Below are positions 12,101 to 18,348 of a stretch of DNA of 53,361 bases, one piece after another. The notes beneath the pieces were generated by a model. It ran no database searches. It was not told where the DNA came from and worked only from the letters and a program-made list of their open reading frames with translations. The DNA is from Coriobacteriia bacterium (lineage in GTDB: Bacteria; Actinomycetota; Coriobacteriia; Coriobacteriales; UMGS124). The translations under genes and the position numbers were made by a program. Where the stretch lies: the NCBI GenBank assembly GCA_018368455.1, contig JAGZEG010000017.1:1-53361 (forward strand), in the 5' to 3' direction. How positions within the stretch are numbered: position 1 is the first letter of the stretch; each line of letters opens with the position of its first letter.

Positions 12101-12897
12101 GCACCGTCGCCCAGGACGCGCGGCTCGGCGTTGGGGTTGTACTCGCTTTCGGCGGCGTCAGCGTCGGCATTGGCGTCATTCGCGATCGAGTCAGCGGAAG
12201 GGTTTTGCACGCCGTCAGCGTCGGGCGTCGCACCGGAGGCATCGGCAGAGGGAGCGTCGCCCTGCGCCGGCTCGGAGTCGCCCGGCATGTCGCCCGCACC
12301 CGCGTCGTCCGCCGGGGGCTCGTCCGTCGAGCCAGCATCGTTAGAGGATGAATCTTCAGGAGAGGTTGAGGGATCGTCGCCCGTCCCATCGGCCGGGTCA
12401 TCGCCGCCATTGGAGGGGTCGCCCGTACCCGCGTCGCCCGCGCCATCTCCGTCGGGGATCGGCGTTTCGTCGCCAGCGTCAGGCGCCGACCCATCGGCCG
12501 CCGCGTCGTCGCCCTCGGTCGCCGGATCGCCGACCACCGGAGACTCGGGCTCGGAAGCGGGGCCTTCCGTCGCAGGCACCTCGGACTCGGGATCGGGGGA
12601 CGTCCCCTGCAGGCCGTCGTCCGCCGGAACGGCAGCGTCCTCCACGCTTTCAGGCTCGGCGGGCACAACCTCCTCGATCGGCGCGGGCTCTCCCTGAGCA
12701 AGCTCGCTGGCCCACGCCGGCGTAGCCCAGCACGTCAGGTTCTGGAACACCAGGACGGCGCTCAAGAAGAACGAAAGGATCTGCTGACCTACCCGAGGGC
12801 TCCTGGAAACGCCCCCCCCCGCACTATTTTCGTCTCCCCCATGACGGCCTTCCTTCCTCTCACCACGGCGCTTGTGCGCTGCTTGTACGCAATGCAT
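1..12897 (-). CDS. Giant cell-surface adhesin with ~21 FctA/Spy0128-like isopeptide domains (N-terminal part; runs off left edge)
   Basis: One minus-strand frame stays open from ATG 12897 to base 1 (4,299 codons; the C-terminus and any sortase motif lie outside). Order: a signal peptide with a long basic n-region and a hydrophobic core ending near ATPAWA-SE; an acidic Asp/Pro/Ser-rich linker (about 12060-12660); adhesin-like beta domains (about 12050-9550); one SpaA/Cna-B-type domain (9540-9150) containing LAGATFELWKV and ETKAPDGY; then about 20 complete and one partial FctA/Spy0128-like domains of 125-165 residues to the left edge. Each repeat has an early Lys (as in ATKTLSGRDL), a central YTVxE-type Glu and a terminal FxNxY, which fits Lys-Asn isopeptide chemistry. 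The predicted role is a long stalk for adhesion; this is inferred from the families. The start is uncertain: ATG 12897 is in frame but has no clear Shine-Dalgarno, while ATG 12842 has a strong one but is out of frame across a G9 tract. The long plus-strand reading frames opposite are Arg-rich shadows. Confidence 0.85.
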   Translation of the reverse strand, partial: MHCVQAAHKRRGERKEGRHGGDENSAGGGVSRSPRVGQQILSFFLSAVLVFQNLTCWATPAWASELAQGEPAPIEEVVPAEPESVEDAAVPADDGLQGTSPDPESEVPATEGPASEPESPVVGDPATEGDDAAADGSAPDAGDETPIPDGDGAGDAGTGDPSNGGDDPADGTGDDPSTSPEDSSSNDAGSTDEPPADDAGAGDMPGDSEPAQGDAPSADASGATPDADGVQNPSADSIANDANADADAAESEYNPNAEPRVLGDGATSSIDVGLWQDEGHTTPVTQGTPIDINKSYYGNLNIEFSDAEKPTLESPNIQYNIPNETVAKAQNGVLYDDGHNKAGTWEVSNDRIILKYDEAWLRSNPSDIKAFVNFEFDFNKDTIDKPGDHEIVFPDTGETTTITIKDGDVTGGKWGNFDAETGVITYNINLTVPEPGSRDVVVKDHLGDNVSFVDGTFKLNNAALGDGQSVTVDGQDATIKLGDLEPGQYTLTYQGKISEDALAKLQNGQKLEGVNNSAEWTWSGSTEPGKGTYTPDISYNMVTKGNGQTQEDGTVKWTVQINTGSLKADMGGYVFKDTLPEGMSYTGSYEIKDANWQQIGSGNIDANADSFTYTFPADAGKKMYVIEYTTKLDDPSATGPFTNTAKVTPPDPSKGPEGSGSGSYVGPGDQTIYVAKELKENNAVKDGTVTWVSTIKTSLMDPATDPTTVKFVDRMYPATNIWFKEGSEPVVTIDGNTLTKGVDYDLSWMQYNGHKGTMTITLKASDAVKAAMGSKDIQVTYDTQSTGWGTFDNTSTVTYRNRETNAKASYTVDKNAGLEKNAQSMVWDPTFDWSKVDGSSDRGAWVATWQVKANWPNEGTNEWYNNMGRVDLDGKPIVVVDQIPAGMSFVPDSAWYDATSGNNYIWGQTSMVSHGTPQMEQGDGTVTFTMPTEPVRQADGSCKVRATLTYQTAAKASAVPSGSEQTFTNNAHGGSGSLDFGDASATVSGKSEIITKDSTREGLSDRSHVGYTIKVNQSGSDLIPGSDTVELSDVLDYRSSLIPSSLKITDSNTGNTVIAPVKVENVTDDQGNSTVRLTITVPDSRAITVFYEVKPVGNKGETITLSNTAELSGVEGGSSTDQGSWEVVDSSAGTEGAPGTFTVTKNDSADLNRTLAGATFELWKVNVDQLAEGANTEEQIRAVSEKVTEAATDTSGYVTFGGSDHALETDVVYFFQETKAPDGYELNPTVHYVMLRGTDDAVYEAALAKAKARGIAPSAATSYNVYDEKIPEKATASATLGKQLVGRDWQDGELFSFALAAKADGSTVSADELSAAMPKDADGNAKTSWTVGKPASGAIASLNVGDFTFTKPGTYVYELREDKAGQTEDHLTYSDKTATLTFTVTRGADQTLTAKASVTGLDNVDGVQTFKNEYKPEPTSVALSVSKALEGIEWGELPEGAAFSSDLVAVSPTQDAPMPEGTQTSTSGSRIKTVELTDDAHETVPFGDISYTEAGTYHYQIVEQDDVGTDAAIPGMDYSQGRYDVTVEVVDKGGKLEATPTITRVFDRDHGQVSDSEGVNGTTVTFTNEYSEKTTSLALEALKKYTDTTGTKPLQQQGFTFTLTARDDAPMPASAKDGSVTAGTQSTGAIQFPAIEYNDVDHAGKTYTYTLRENVPTGAADNGNGTATLNGMTYDLVEYVIKVAVTQNADGTIKATPSYFLSDGTTPVPADELTSGVLTFSNEYKPTPASLDVTGSKTLVGRDLNDRESVTFTLRAAQDGSAGARAAAAGLADDSIVFGSDTAADSMTQTLHSLKNGEAATFFFEGLTFTKPGDFKFTVLESDVNANGVTQDTHHAYVNVHVEDKGDGSLEATATYDNSRAANAADKGVKDKASFTNTYAATGYVYFAASKTLVADSGVTAPALKPGQFTFNVYRGTDTTAEPVETGLTNGANGVITTKRIGYSVLPATDQDTGLVGTGANAPRSLPWLVDKGYATPTVQDGHRAWQLTYTMAEVGPDGKTLVGEGNNEKDGITYDAHHVTFTVTVVDDGFGNLYTMYGTNRADGDGTVSTGTFTNTYKVVPATASVSAQKVLAGEGFDWDSVAASGKSFTFRLEAVGGTLTAGGSTVAKANVPMPEGTANGVLDKAVSTGDTFNFGGMTYDKAGVYNYTVSEITPTNDADTIPGLVYSNALYDVRVTVTDNGAGTLSATTEVALKETDEGTTVGDDQLDWKQDGTATITNTYNESEGLSGLVVNKSYDDQSDSNPLTEGKFSFTLEAAGGQKADGSAIDAADVPMPNGQKGGSLTQKVQSDAKATFPNITYALSEDAGNTYIYKVSEVKGTEVGMTYDEAIYTVEVKVTSKVSGDKTVLNVSHVIKDASGKILKNADGTNLQQPTFANTYKADGAEATLKAHKTLSGRDLKAGEFTFDLYEGMQFGSPDASKFLQSKTNDADGNVTFDSLAYEKTGEYWYTLAERVPEDAVNNTYQGITYQNELEFVCVTVALDKATGKLVASVKGVNSNSDTVQFANSYNAAGNVLLTAKKAYNGGAMPAGDDAFQFQLFAGDKAEGTPLQTKTVGADGVVSFDRIAYTLSQLTGKDDKGNATKTFTYSVKEVVPEDAAQNEDGTYTKNGVTYSNEVAVYTVKVTDNGKGGLTRVVTAKVGVKDMTSTDSNGYAQPVLTNKYEAKPVTDTLTATKSVTSDGDAYELEAGQFSFTLKNTTAPTGQSFADQTKSNDAQGAIAFDELTFGAEGTYVFELSENDVDPEKAPGVSKDGVIYTITYEVKDDGKGNLSVESKTVTPSQADGAHQEQTGTDATPTFVNAYKPGEATYALGGTKVIDNAAGDTSLQAGERSFSFTLTAGENTAGVETPMPEGAENGSKTVSNNGATFTFGEMTYTKEGTYHYTVTEVAGADPDITYSTVTYDVAVTVTDVKGQLTPSATYTIGDEAADAISFTNVYKPTSVTATLNVYKTLDGRDLSADEFTFDLYEGELSADDIAASGTHKPLATAKNDGDGNAAFTTPELSKVGSYDYTIVEERAGSTEAGVTYDPSVHHVRVTVGETEDHKLEVTSVSYNGGTELPVTFTNTYKASGSLTLAGTKAIAGRPWQEGDKFTFQVTNAKGDASTVVATGTASAAAGTDAVSISFSEINYTLAGVKADAENGLAIANEDGSYTYTYTVSESAEGLPRGVTPAAPKTVTVTISDNGDGTLTVTPNYGDNATSVGFTNTYTNEGTASVSLNGAKSLTSNVGSTTIADLAGKFSFTLSGSDGAPMPEGSENGAKTVANDEQGAVDFGSITYKKADLGDAMSKTFTYTVTENGSTDGKDGITNDPKASRTIKVTVSDDGKGGLTAQTDPEVTGDMQLFSFANTYKATPASAVLGATKTLSGRDLAQGEFTFDLYEGELTAEQIASGEHEPIASASNDASGAVSFPAQAYEAEGEHDYTIVERKGNLGGVTYDDAVHHAHVSVADNHAGALEATVSYDDGSTQAPAFANTYAASGSLTLAGTKAIAGRPWQEGDEFTFVVTNANDKSDPKAVVSTGTVKADSGTDAQAFSFGEITYDLAGLQAAVEAGLATRVATADKPTWTLQYDVTEQADGLPSNVTAALAQCITVTVIDNGDGTLGVSATQGDKAIGTATAPLAFTNTYTNNGTALVSLSGTKVLEADDGTSTSLADLAGKFSFTLSGLDGAPMPDGSENGTKTVVSSRDGSIDFGTITYDKADLGDEMSRTFAYAVHEVVPDDAVNAGGVTYAEADNTVRANGGFAKDGVTYDGAEKTVKVTVSDDGQGGLTVATDPKATAGMPLFSFTNGYKATPTDAELGATKTLSGRDLRDGEFTFALYKGNLTADQIATGEVEPIAMATNGATGSVSFGALSFDKVGEYEYTIVEQAGELGGVSYDSSVHHAQVVVTDNHDGTLSAAVSYDGAASTPDQSNLPVFANGYAARGSLELGGTKEIDNGDHGTTLSPVTGAFSFELAALSGTLADGTELVPADVPMPEGSTTVDGTPAKVVSNNGAAFSFGEITYKAAGTYAYRVTEQVPVTGADETIAYSTLTYTVSVGVVDNGDGTLTATPTYAVQAAPDFEVETADGISFTNAYTPKAVEAQLSARKALEGRDLVAGEFAFDLYEGTLSAGQIASGEAAPLASASNGATGSVSFDALSFDKVGTYEYTIAERPGELGGVSYDGSVHHATVTVSESDAHELVASVSYDGAGDVPPTFANAYDASGSLELLGSKAVEGQGWTAGATYDFVIVNAADKAAKPVSTGSVTPSGEAGGNPAGFAFAPIEYTLDGLEAAAEAGLAEAGTNDAGQRTWTLH
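12812..12820 (-). repeat. G9 homopolymer tract at the adhesin start (candidate phase-variation switch)
   Basis: Nine consecutive C on the plus strand, that is nine G in the gene. From the well-placed ATG at 12842, nine G leads to a TAG at 12789-12791 after 17 codons. Ten G (or seven) would join that ATG in frame to the signal peptide and the whole adhesin. The ATG at 12897 is in frame with nine G. Slipped-strand change of poly-G near start codons is a known way to switch surface proteins. A homopolymer sequencing error is the plain alternative. Confidence 0.6.
12848..12855 (-). promoter_or_regulatory. Strong Shine-Dalgarno for the out-of-frame adhesin ATG at 12842
   Basis: The minus strand reads AAGGAAGG followed by 5 bases and the ATG ending at 12842. 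No comparable ribosome site precedes the in-frame ATG at 12897. This points to 12842 as the intended start in the tract state that restores the frame. Confidence 0.55.
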
Positions 12898-13469
12898 GTC
12901 CGGGCACTGTCAGCCTCACGATGTCCGAGCCGTCTTCGACGGGCCGTTTGCGTGGGCGCAGTGCGCAAGACGTTGACGGTGGTGTGGTTAGGCGGCGTAT
13001 GTCAACGTGAGTTAACGGTGCAGTGTGCGCAGTTTACTACACCAAAGAAAAGCCGACTGGTTACGCCACGTGTGTGCCAGGTTTGGCGCACATCGTCATG
13101 AAAACAGGAGGATTTTCTGCAGTTCAATAGAGAAACTGCAGGTAGATGGCCATATAGAAAGCGGATGGCCTCCTTCGAAAGCAGGGGCTTCGCCCCAACG
13201 GCATACGCCGTGTCATGCCATGACGAGAGCGCTCGACATCACAACTGACCTGCAAAAATGTCAGCATTCAACCAACTGGTTGACAGATGGGCATAATTTC
13301 TCGACTGTCTCGTTATTCAAACGGAGGTTGATACCGAAAGCAGCGCAAAAGCCCAGACCCTGCAGCTCAGTACAGCAGAACCTAGGCTGAGTATAAACGT
13401 ATACGTGATACTTTACGGTGAGGGTAAGGGTTGGCGCTCTCGGCAGCAAAGCCGAGGTCGAGCGTCCCC
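12898..13469. other. Intergenic region between LuxR regulator and adhesin
   Basis: No convincing gene was found. The part at 13020-13420 is notably richer in A+T than its surroundings, as expected for the adhesin promoter; a minus-strand TTGACA lies near 13005 without a good -10. An inverted repeat CAACCA-AC-TGGTTG at 13269-13282 may be an operator. A short hairpin CTCGGC/GCCGAG (13439-13456) follows the stop of the regulator gene and may help end its transcript. Confidence 0.4.
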
Positions 13470-14954
13470 CTACATCTGCACGGCCTCGACGCGGTCGAGC
13501 AGCTCCTGCTTGCCGTGGACATCGAGCTTCGCGTAGATGTGCTTCACGTGGCCGCGCACCGTGTTCTCCGAGATCAGGAACGTCTCGGCGATGTGCACCT
13601 TGCTGCGGCCGCGCACGAGCATCTCGAGGATCTCGCGCTCGCGCGGCGTGAGGCCGTACTCCTCGGACAGCCGCGCGCACCGGTCGCTCAGCGGGTCGGC
13701 GGCGCCCTGCTGGCTCGCCGCATCGTGCTCCCCCAGCTCGCGCTGCAGCTCGCCGATGCGACGCGCCGGCGAGTCCTGGTCGGCCTCGCCCTCGCCCGCC
13801 TCGTTGAGCTCGGCAAAGATGAGTCGGTTGCCCATGGACGCGTCGTCGAGCACGAACATCATGACGATGACGAGCGCCCACACGATGAGCGACGTCACGA
13901 GCGCGGCGTCGGGTCCAAAGCCCACAAGCGCGTCGCCCGCGGCCTTGCCGATCATGAACGGCAGCGAGTAGGCCGTCCATCCCAGCGCGAACACCATCAT
14001 CGGGTGGTACGGGCTGTGCCGCGCAACGTCAGCCAGCGCCAGGAACAGGAAGACGATGAGGAACGTCTGTGCCGTGCGAACGAGCGACAGCAGGTACATG
14101 ACGGCCTCGCCGCTCAGGTGCGACTCGAATATGAGCGCCGTGCCCATGAGCACGAGGATGAGGCGCCACGTGCGGCTGAAGTCCAGGCCGCGCCCCGCCA
14201 CGCCCACCCACACGAGCATGATGAGCGCAAGCACGACCTCGCTGCCGTGGTGGACGAGGATCGGCGCAAGCGAGGGCGGCGTCGTGTCGAGAAACAGCGA
14301 CTGGACGACGCCCGTCGTGAGGCTGAACACCGCGATGCCGCCGGCGAGGCGCGCCAGCGAGCCGATCGTGCGGTTGTTGTAGTAGCGGATGGGCTCGGGG
14401 GCCTCGGGCATGGCGAGCTGCGCGCGGCGCAGGCAGACGAACGTCGCAAACGGGGCCAGGGCCAGCACGACGGCGGCAGGCACGGGCGGCAGCACGTCAA
14501 CGACGGCCTTGATGGCCGAGCCGACGGCCATCGTCAGAAAGATGAGCGGCGCTGCGCAGCGCACGTCGAGGCGAGCGTACAGGACGCACCAGCGCGCGTA
14601 GGCCCAGCCGACGCCCAAGCCGCCCGCGGTAGAGGCGACGACGGCAACGGCCGCGTCGGGCAGGGGCAGCGGCAGGCACAGCAGCACGGCCGACACAGCC
14701 ATGAGAACGGCCGACACAGCGTCGAGCACGTTCGCCAACCACGGCGCGGGGAAGGCGTCGGTAGCGCCGGCGCCGCGCGTCGCATGGCGCACCCACGCGA
14801 ACAGCGCGACGAGCGCGACGGACAGCACGGCGTACATGACGACCATCGTCGAGACGTCGCCGTTGAGCACGAATCGATGCGTCGAGCAGTAGATCCACAG
14901 GTGGATGAAGCACAGGCCGAGATGCCACGGCCGCACTGACTTGAGGAATCCCAT
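13470..14954 (-). CDS. LuxR-family transcriptional regulator with N-terminal multi-helix membrane domain
   Basis: 494 residues from ATG 14954, which has GGGGAG upstream; a GTG three codons earlier is the alternative. The first ~390 residues form about 10-12 hydrophobic segments in an MFS-like layout. The C-terminal ~65 residues are a LuxR/NarL helix-turn-helix (LTPREREILEMLVRGRS, then ISENTVRGHVKHIYAKL). Such membrane-tethered LuxR proteins are abundant in Eggerthellaceae and usually sit beside an exported reductase gene, as here, where the flavoprotein gene is divergent. It probably senses a small molecule or redox cue at the membrane and controls that neighbour; the ligand cannot be read from sequence. 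The adhesin gene lies downstream on the same strand and could also be a target. Confidence 0.85.
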   Translation of the reverse strand: MGFLKSVRPWHLGLCFIHLWIYCSTHRFVLNGDVSTMVVMYAVLSVALVALFAWVRHATRGAGATDAFPAPWLANVLDAVSAVLMAVSAVLLCLPLPLPDAAVAVVASTAGGLGVGWAYARWCVLYARLDVRCAAPLIFLTMAVGSAIKAVVDVLPPVPAAVVLALAPFATFVCLRRAQLAMPEAPEPIRYYNNRTIGSLARLAGGIAVFSLTTGVVQSLFLDTTPPSLAPILVHHGSEVVLALIMLVWVGVAGRGLDFSRTWRLILVLMGTALIFESHLSGEAVMYLLSLVRTAQTFLIVFLFLALADVARHSPYHPMMVFALGWTAYSLPFMIGKAAGDALVGFGPDAALVTSLIVWALVIVMMFVLDDASMGNRLIFAELNEAGEGEADQDSPARRIGELQRELGEHDAASQQGAADPLSDRCARLSEEYGLTPREREILEMLVRGRSKVHIAETFLISENTVRGHVKHIYAKLDVHGKQELLDRVEAVQM

Positions 14955-15377
14955 AGCCCGCACTCCCCTCTCGTCGCCGACAGCAGAAGGCCGCCCGTCG
15001 TCAGGAGCGGACTTTCAGCAGGAAAGACAGCGAAATCAAACTTGAGGCACTCCTGTGCCCATCCTAGCAAATGCCCCAGCCCTAAGCTGCGAGAACGCGC
15101 GAAATACCCCATTTCGGGGCGCCCCGATATCGCGCGGAAAGACCTGCACCGGGTCATGTCATAAAACGAGCCAACCCGTTTGGGGGTCTGGCCGGTCGGC
15201 CCCCTGCGCTCCTATTGTGGGAATCGTTCCGCACGGAGCACAGGTTCCCCGGCTCGCCCGGCTCTTCCGCAACGCACGGCCCTCGAAGCCGCCCGCGACG
15301 CGGATCTACGGGCCCCGTGACCAGCCTGCGCCCCCGCGCACCACAGCAGTCCACCATACGGAAAGGACGCATCACCC
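14955..15377. promoter_or_regulatory. Divergent regulator/flavoprotein intergenic region with perfect palindrome
   Basis: This 423-bp region must hold the promoters of both genes. A perfect 14-bp palindrome TCGGGGC|GCCCCGA lies at 15114-15127, flanked by outer arms CGCGC (about 15097) and CGCGCG (about 15131). It is a plausible operator for the adjacent LuxR protein. No -10/-35 pair is strong enough to call. Confidence 0.4.
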
Positions 15378-17261
15378 ATGAACGATCAGCCTCAGCTCGC
15401 CGCCAACCTCACGATGTCGCGCCGCGCGTTCACCCGTGCCGCCGCCTGTGGCCTCGCCGCCACCGGTCTGCTCGGCTCGGGCATCGCCTCCCGCAGCGTG
15501 CTCGCCAGCGAGGCCGCCGACAAGGCCGCGGCCCTGAGCTTCACGCCCGGCACGTACACCGGCACGGCGGTGGGCAACGGCGGCAACATCGTCCTCGACG
15601 TCACGTTCTCCGAGAACGCCATCGAGTCCATCGAGGTCGTCTCGCAGTCCGAGACCCCGGCCGTCGCGACCGGCGCCCTCGAGCAGCTCCCGCAGCTCAT
15701 CATCGAGAAGCAGAGCCTCGGCATCGACGGCATGACGGGCGCCACCGTCACGAGCGCCGGCATCTTCAACGCCGTGGCCGATGCCGCCGAGCAGGCCGGT
15801 GCCGACACGAAGGCCCTGTACGCCACGCTCGACGAGCCCAAGTCCACCGAGGTCAAGGAGCTCTCGGCTGACGCGGTCGTCGTGGGCGGCGGCGCGGCCG
15901 GCATGGCGGCCACCCTGCGCCTGGCCGAGCTCGGCAAGAAGGTCATCCTCGTCGAGAAGACGTACCGTCTCGGCGGCTGCATCTCCGTGTCCGGCGGCAA
16001 CCAGGTCGTCATGGGCTCCGCGCTGCAGGAGGAGGCTGGCGTCTCCGACGACACTCCCGAGTCGATGGTCGAGGACTTCCAGGCCAACGGCGAGGACATG
16101 TGCGTGCCTGAGCTCATCCAGCTCTACGCCGATCACGTGGGCGAGACGACGGACTGGCTGAACCAGAGCTGCGGCGTCGAGTACAACATGGAGGCCGGCC
16201 TGCACGACCTGGCCGAGTACAGCCACGACCGCGAGCTCGCCTACGCCGGCGGCGGCAACGGCGCCTCTGAGAGCATGAAGGCCGCCATCGCGGAGAGCGG
16301 CGCTGACGTCCTGCTCGACACGTCCATCCAGGCCATCACGATGGCCGACGGCGCCGTGGCCGGCATCGAGGCCGTGGCCAAGGACGGCACGACGTACAAG
16401 ATCAGCGCCCCGGCCGTCGTGCTGGCCGCCGGCGGCTACGGCGCGAGCCAGAAGTGGAAGCCCGAGTCGCTCGCCACGTCGCTGTACTACGGCCTGACGA
16501 CCTCGACGGGCGACGGCCTCACCGTTGCCACGGCTCCCGAGGTCAACGCCGGCACGCTCATGCTCGAGTACGCCAAGCAGTACCCGAACGGCGTCGAGGT
16601 CTCCGAGGGCCGCGCCAAGTCGACGATCGACGGTAACCTCGTCGTGTGGCCGATGAGCGCCATCCTCGTGAGCCCGGAGGGCAAGCGCGTCGTCAACGAG
16701 AAGGCGTCGAACCACGACATTCTCGAGGTCGAGCTGCAGCAGGAGAACGCGACGCTCTACCTGCTCATGGACGCCGAGAACTACGCCGCGTGGAGCGAGA
16801 AGCTCCCGGGCACGGGCTTCAACATGGACGATGTCCAGAAGTGGCTCGACGCCAACGGCACGACGACGCCCGTCTTCGCGCACGACGAGACGATCGAGGG
16901 CCTCGCCGGCCGCGTCAACATGGACCCCGAGGTGCTCGTCGAGACCGTTGACAACTACAACGCCGGCGTCGACGCGGGCGTGGACGAGTTCGGCCGCCCG
17001 GGCGACTACCTCACGATGAAGATCGGCGACGGCGAGTACTACCTCGTCGAGCAGAAGCCGCGCTACGCCACGACGATGGGCGGCCTCGTCATCAACGACC
17101 AGCTGCAGGTCGAGGACGCAGACGGCAACGTCATCACCGGCCTGTACGCCGCCGGTGAGATCGTGGGCGGCGTCATGGGCTCCAACTCGCCCTCCGGCGC
17201 CAACAACGGCTGGGCGCTGACGAGCGGCAAGCTCGCCGCCGAGAGCATCGCCAACGCGTAA
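15378..17261 (+). CDS. Tat-exported FMN- and FAD-binding reductase (fumarate/urocanate-reductase-like flavoprotein)
   Basis: 627 residues. The start ATG is preceded by GGAAAGGA. Twin-arginine signal: SRRAFTRAA at residues 14-22, hydrophobic stretch, cleavage near residue 45. FMN-binding domain about 58-143, with the flavinylation motif DGMTGATVTS (about 117-126) in which a Thr is normally linked to FMN by ApbE. FAD_binding_2 domain from about 164, with the dinucleotide motif VVVGGGAAGMAA and a C-terminal AAGEIVGG...GANNGW. The family moves electrons from FMN to FAD to reduce an unsaturated acceptor outside the membrane. No haem-binding CxxCH is present, so electrons must come from a membrane partner that is not adjacent. 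The acceptor is unknown; fumarate, urocanate or plant-derived acrylates are possible. Probably controlled by the divergent membrane-LuxR gene. Confidence 0.9.
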   Translation: MNDQPQLAANLTMSRRAFTRAAACGLAATGLLGSGIASRSVLASEAADKAAALSFTPGTYTGTAVGNGGNIVLDVTFSENAIESIEVVSQSETPAVATGALEQLPQLIIEKQSLGIDGMTGATVTSAGIFNAVADAAEQAGADTKALYATLDEPKSTEVKELSADAVVVGGGAAGMAATLRLAELGKKVILVEKTYRLGGCISVSGGNQVVMGSALQEEAGVSDDTPESMVEDFQANGEDMCVPELIQLYADHVGETTDWLNQSCGVEYNMEAGLHDLAEYSHDRELAYAGGGNGASESMKAAIAESGADVLLDTSIQAITMADGAVAGIEAVAKDGTTYKISAPAVVLAAGGYGASQKWKPESLATSLYYGLTTSTGDGLTVATAPEVNAGTLMLEYAKQYPNGVEVSEGRAKSTIDGNLVVWPMSAILVSPEGKRVVNEKASNHDILEVELQQENATLYLLMDAENYAAWSEKLPGTGFNMDDVQKWLDANGTTTPVFAHDETIEGLAGRVNMDPEVLVETVDNYNAGVDAGVDEFGRPGDYLTMKIGDGEYYLVEQKPRYATTMGGLVINDQLQVEDADGNVITGLYAAGEIVGGVMGSNSPSGANNGWALTSGKLAAESIANA

Positions 17262-17541
17262 GGTACAGCGCGCCCTCGCTCTGGATAGACCGCGTGTTAC
17301 GGGCCGGACGTCTCCGCTGGAGGCGCCCGGCCCTGCCTTTGCGCGCGGGATGTCGTTTCGTGGACGAGAACCGGGCTCGTGTATGGGGCTTCGGACGCCA
17401 AGCGCGCGATCGGGGCCTCGGCCCCCGCAGCTCCCAGCGAAAACGCCGGAGCGGTGGGAGGCCGCCCGTTCACGCGCTCGATTTCTGGCCACGAAGCGGC
17501 GTCTCGCGCGCAGAACTACGGCCACGCGAGCTGCCTGCGTG
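17262..17541. other. Convergent intergenic stretch with terminator-like hairpin
   Basis: No gene is supported. GGGCCGGACG and CGCCCGGCCC (17299-17331) form a stem just after the flavoprotein stop and before the convergent ABC gene. A second small GGGGCC/GGCCCC stem lies near 17415. Neither is followed by a good T run. Confidence 0.35.
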
Positions 17542-18348
17542 CTACCCGCGTCGCGCGTACCCGCCGGGTCGGTAGAGTACGTGGCGCGTGCCGTCCTCGT
17601 CCTCGACGACGCGCGCCTCAACGTCGTAGACCGCGCGGATGACGTCGGGCGTGATGACCTGCTCGGGCGTGCCGCTCGCGACGATGCGCCCGTCGCGCAA
17701 GGCGTAGAGCCGGTCGCAGTACATGGCTGCGACGTTGAGATCGTGCACGGCGCAGATGACCGTCTTGCCCAGGCCGCGCACGATATCCATGAGCTCGAGC
17801 TGGTAACGCACGTCGAGGTGGTTCGTCGGCTCGTCGAGGATGAGGCACGGCGTCTGCTGCGCCAGAGCGCGCGCCAAGATGACTCGCTGCTGCTCGCCGC
17901 CCGAAAGCGTCGAGAACGTCCGCGTCGCCAGATCGGAGAGCCCCACCGTGCACAGCGCCTCGTCAACGATGGCGTAATCCTGCGCCGTGTCGCGATCCAG
18001 CGCCCGCTTGTGCGGAGCGCGCCCGAGTAGCACGACGTCGCGCACAGAGAACTCGAAGTTGTAGTAGTTGTGCTGGGCAAGGACGGCCACCTGCCGGGCG
18101 CTCTGGCGCACGGAGTACTCGCTCAGCGACCGCCCATCGAGGTAGACGGCGCCGCCCGAGGGCGCCAGCACGCGGTAGATGCACTTGAGCAGCGTCGATT
18201 TGCCGCTGCCGTTCGGCCCGATGAGGCCGACGAGCTCGCCTTTCGCCGCCGCGAGGTCGACGCCTCGCAGGATCTCGGCTGTCCCGATCGACACACGGAT
18301 GCCCTCGGCGCCGATCGCCGCCTCCCGGGGTGTCGGAACGCCTGTCAT
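17542..18348 (-). CDS. ABC transporter ATP-binding protein, FecE/BtuD type (metal-chelate or cobalamin import)
   Basis: 268 residues from ATG 18348. The start overlaps the permease stop as TGATG and has GGGGGAGG upstream, so the longer in-frame extension to 18471 is not used. Walker A GPNGSGKST, signature LSGGEQQRV, Walker B CLILDEPTNHLD and a switch His in ICAVHDL are all present. Highly similar in layout to FecE/FhuC/BtuD. It energises the permease encoded immediately upstream. The cargo (siderophore, haem or cobalamin) cannot be told from sequence. Confidence 0.9.
   Translation of the reverse strand: MTGVPTPREAAIGAEGIRVSIGTAEILRGVDLAAAKGELVGLIGPNGSGKSTLLKCIYRVLAPSGGAVYLDGRSLSEYSVRQSARQVAVLAQHNYYNFEFSVRDVVLLGRAPHKRALDRDTAQDYAIVDEALCTVGLSDLATRTFSTLSGGEQQRVILARALAQQTPCLILDEPTNHLDVRYQLELMDIVRGLGKTVICAVHDLNVAAMYCDRLYALRDGRIVASGTPEQVITPDVIRAVYDVEARVVEDEDGTRHVLYRPGGYARRG

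Noticed and set aside
13270..13305. TTGACA...CATAAT plus-strand promoter
   Set aside because: Spacing between the boxes is only about 8 bp and no plus-strand gene follows.
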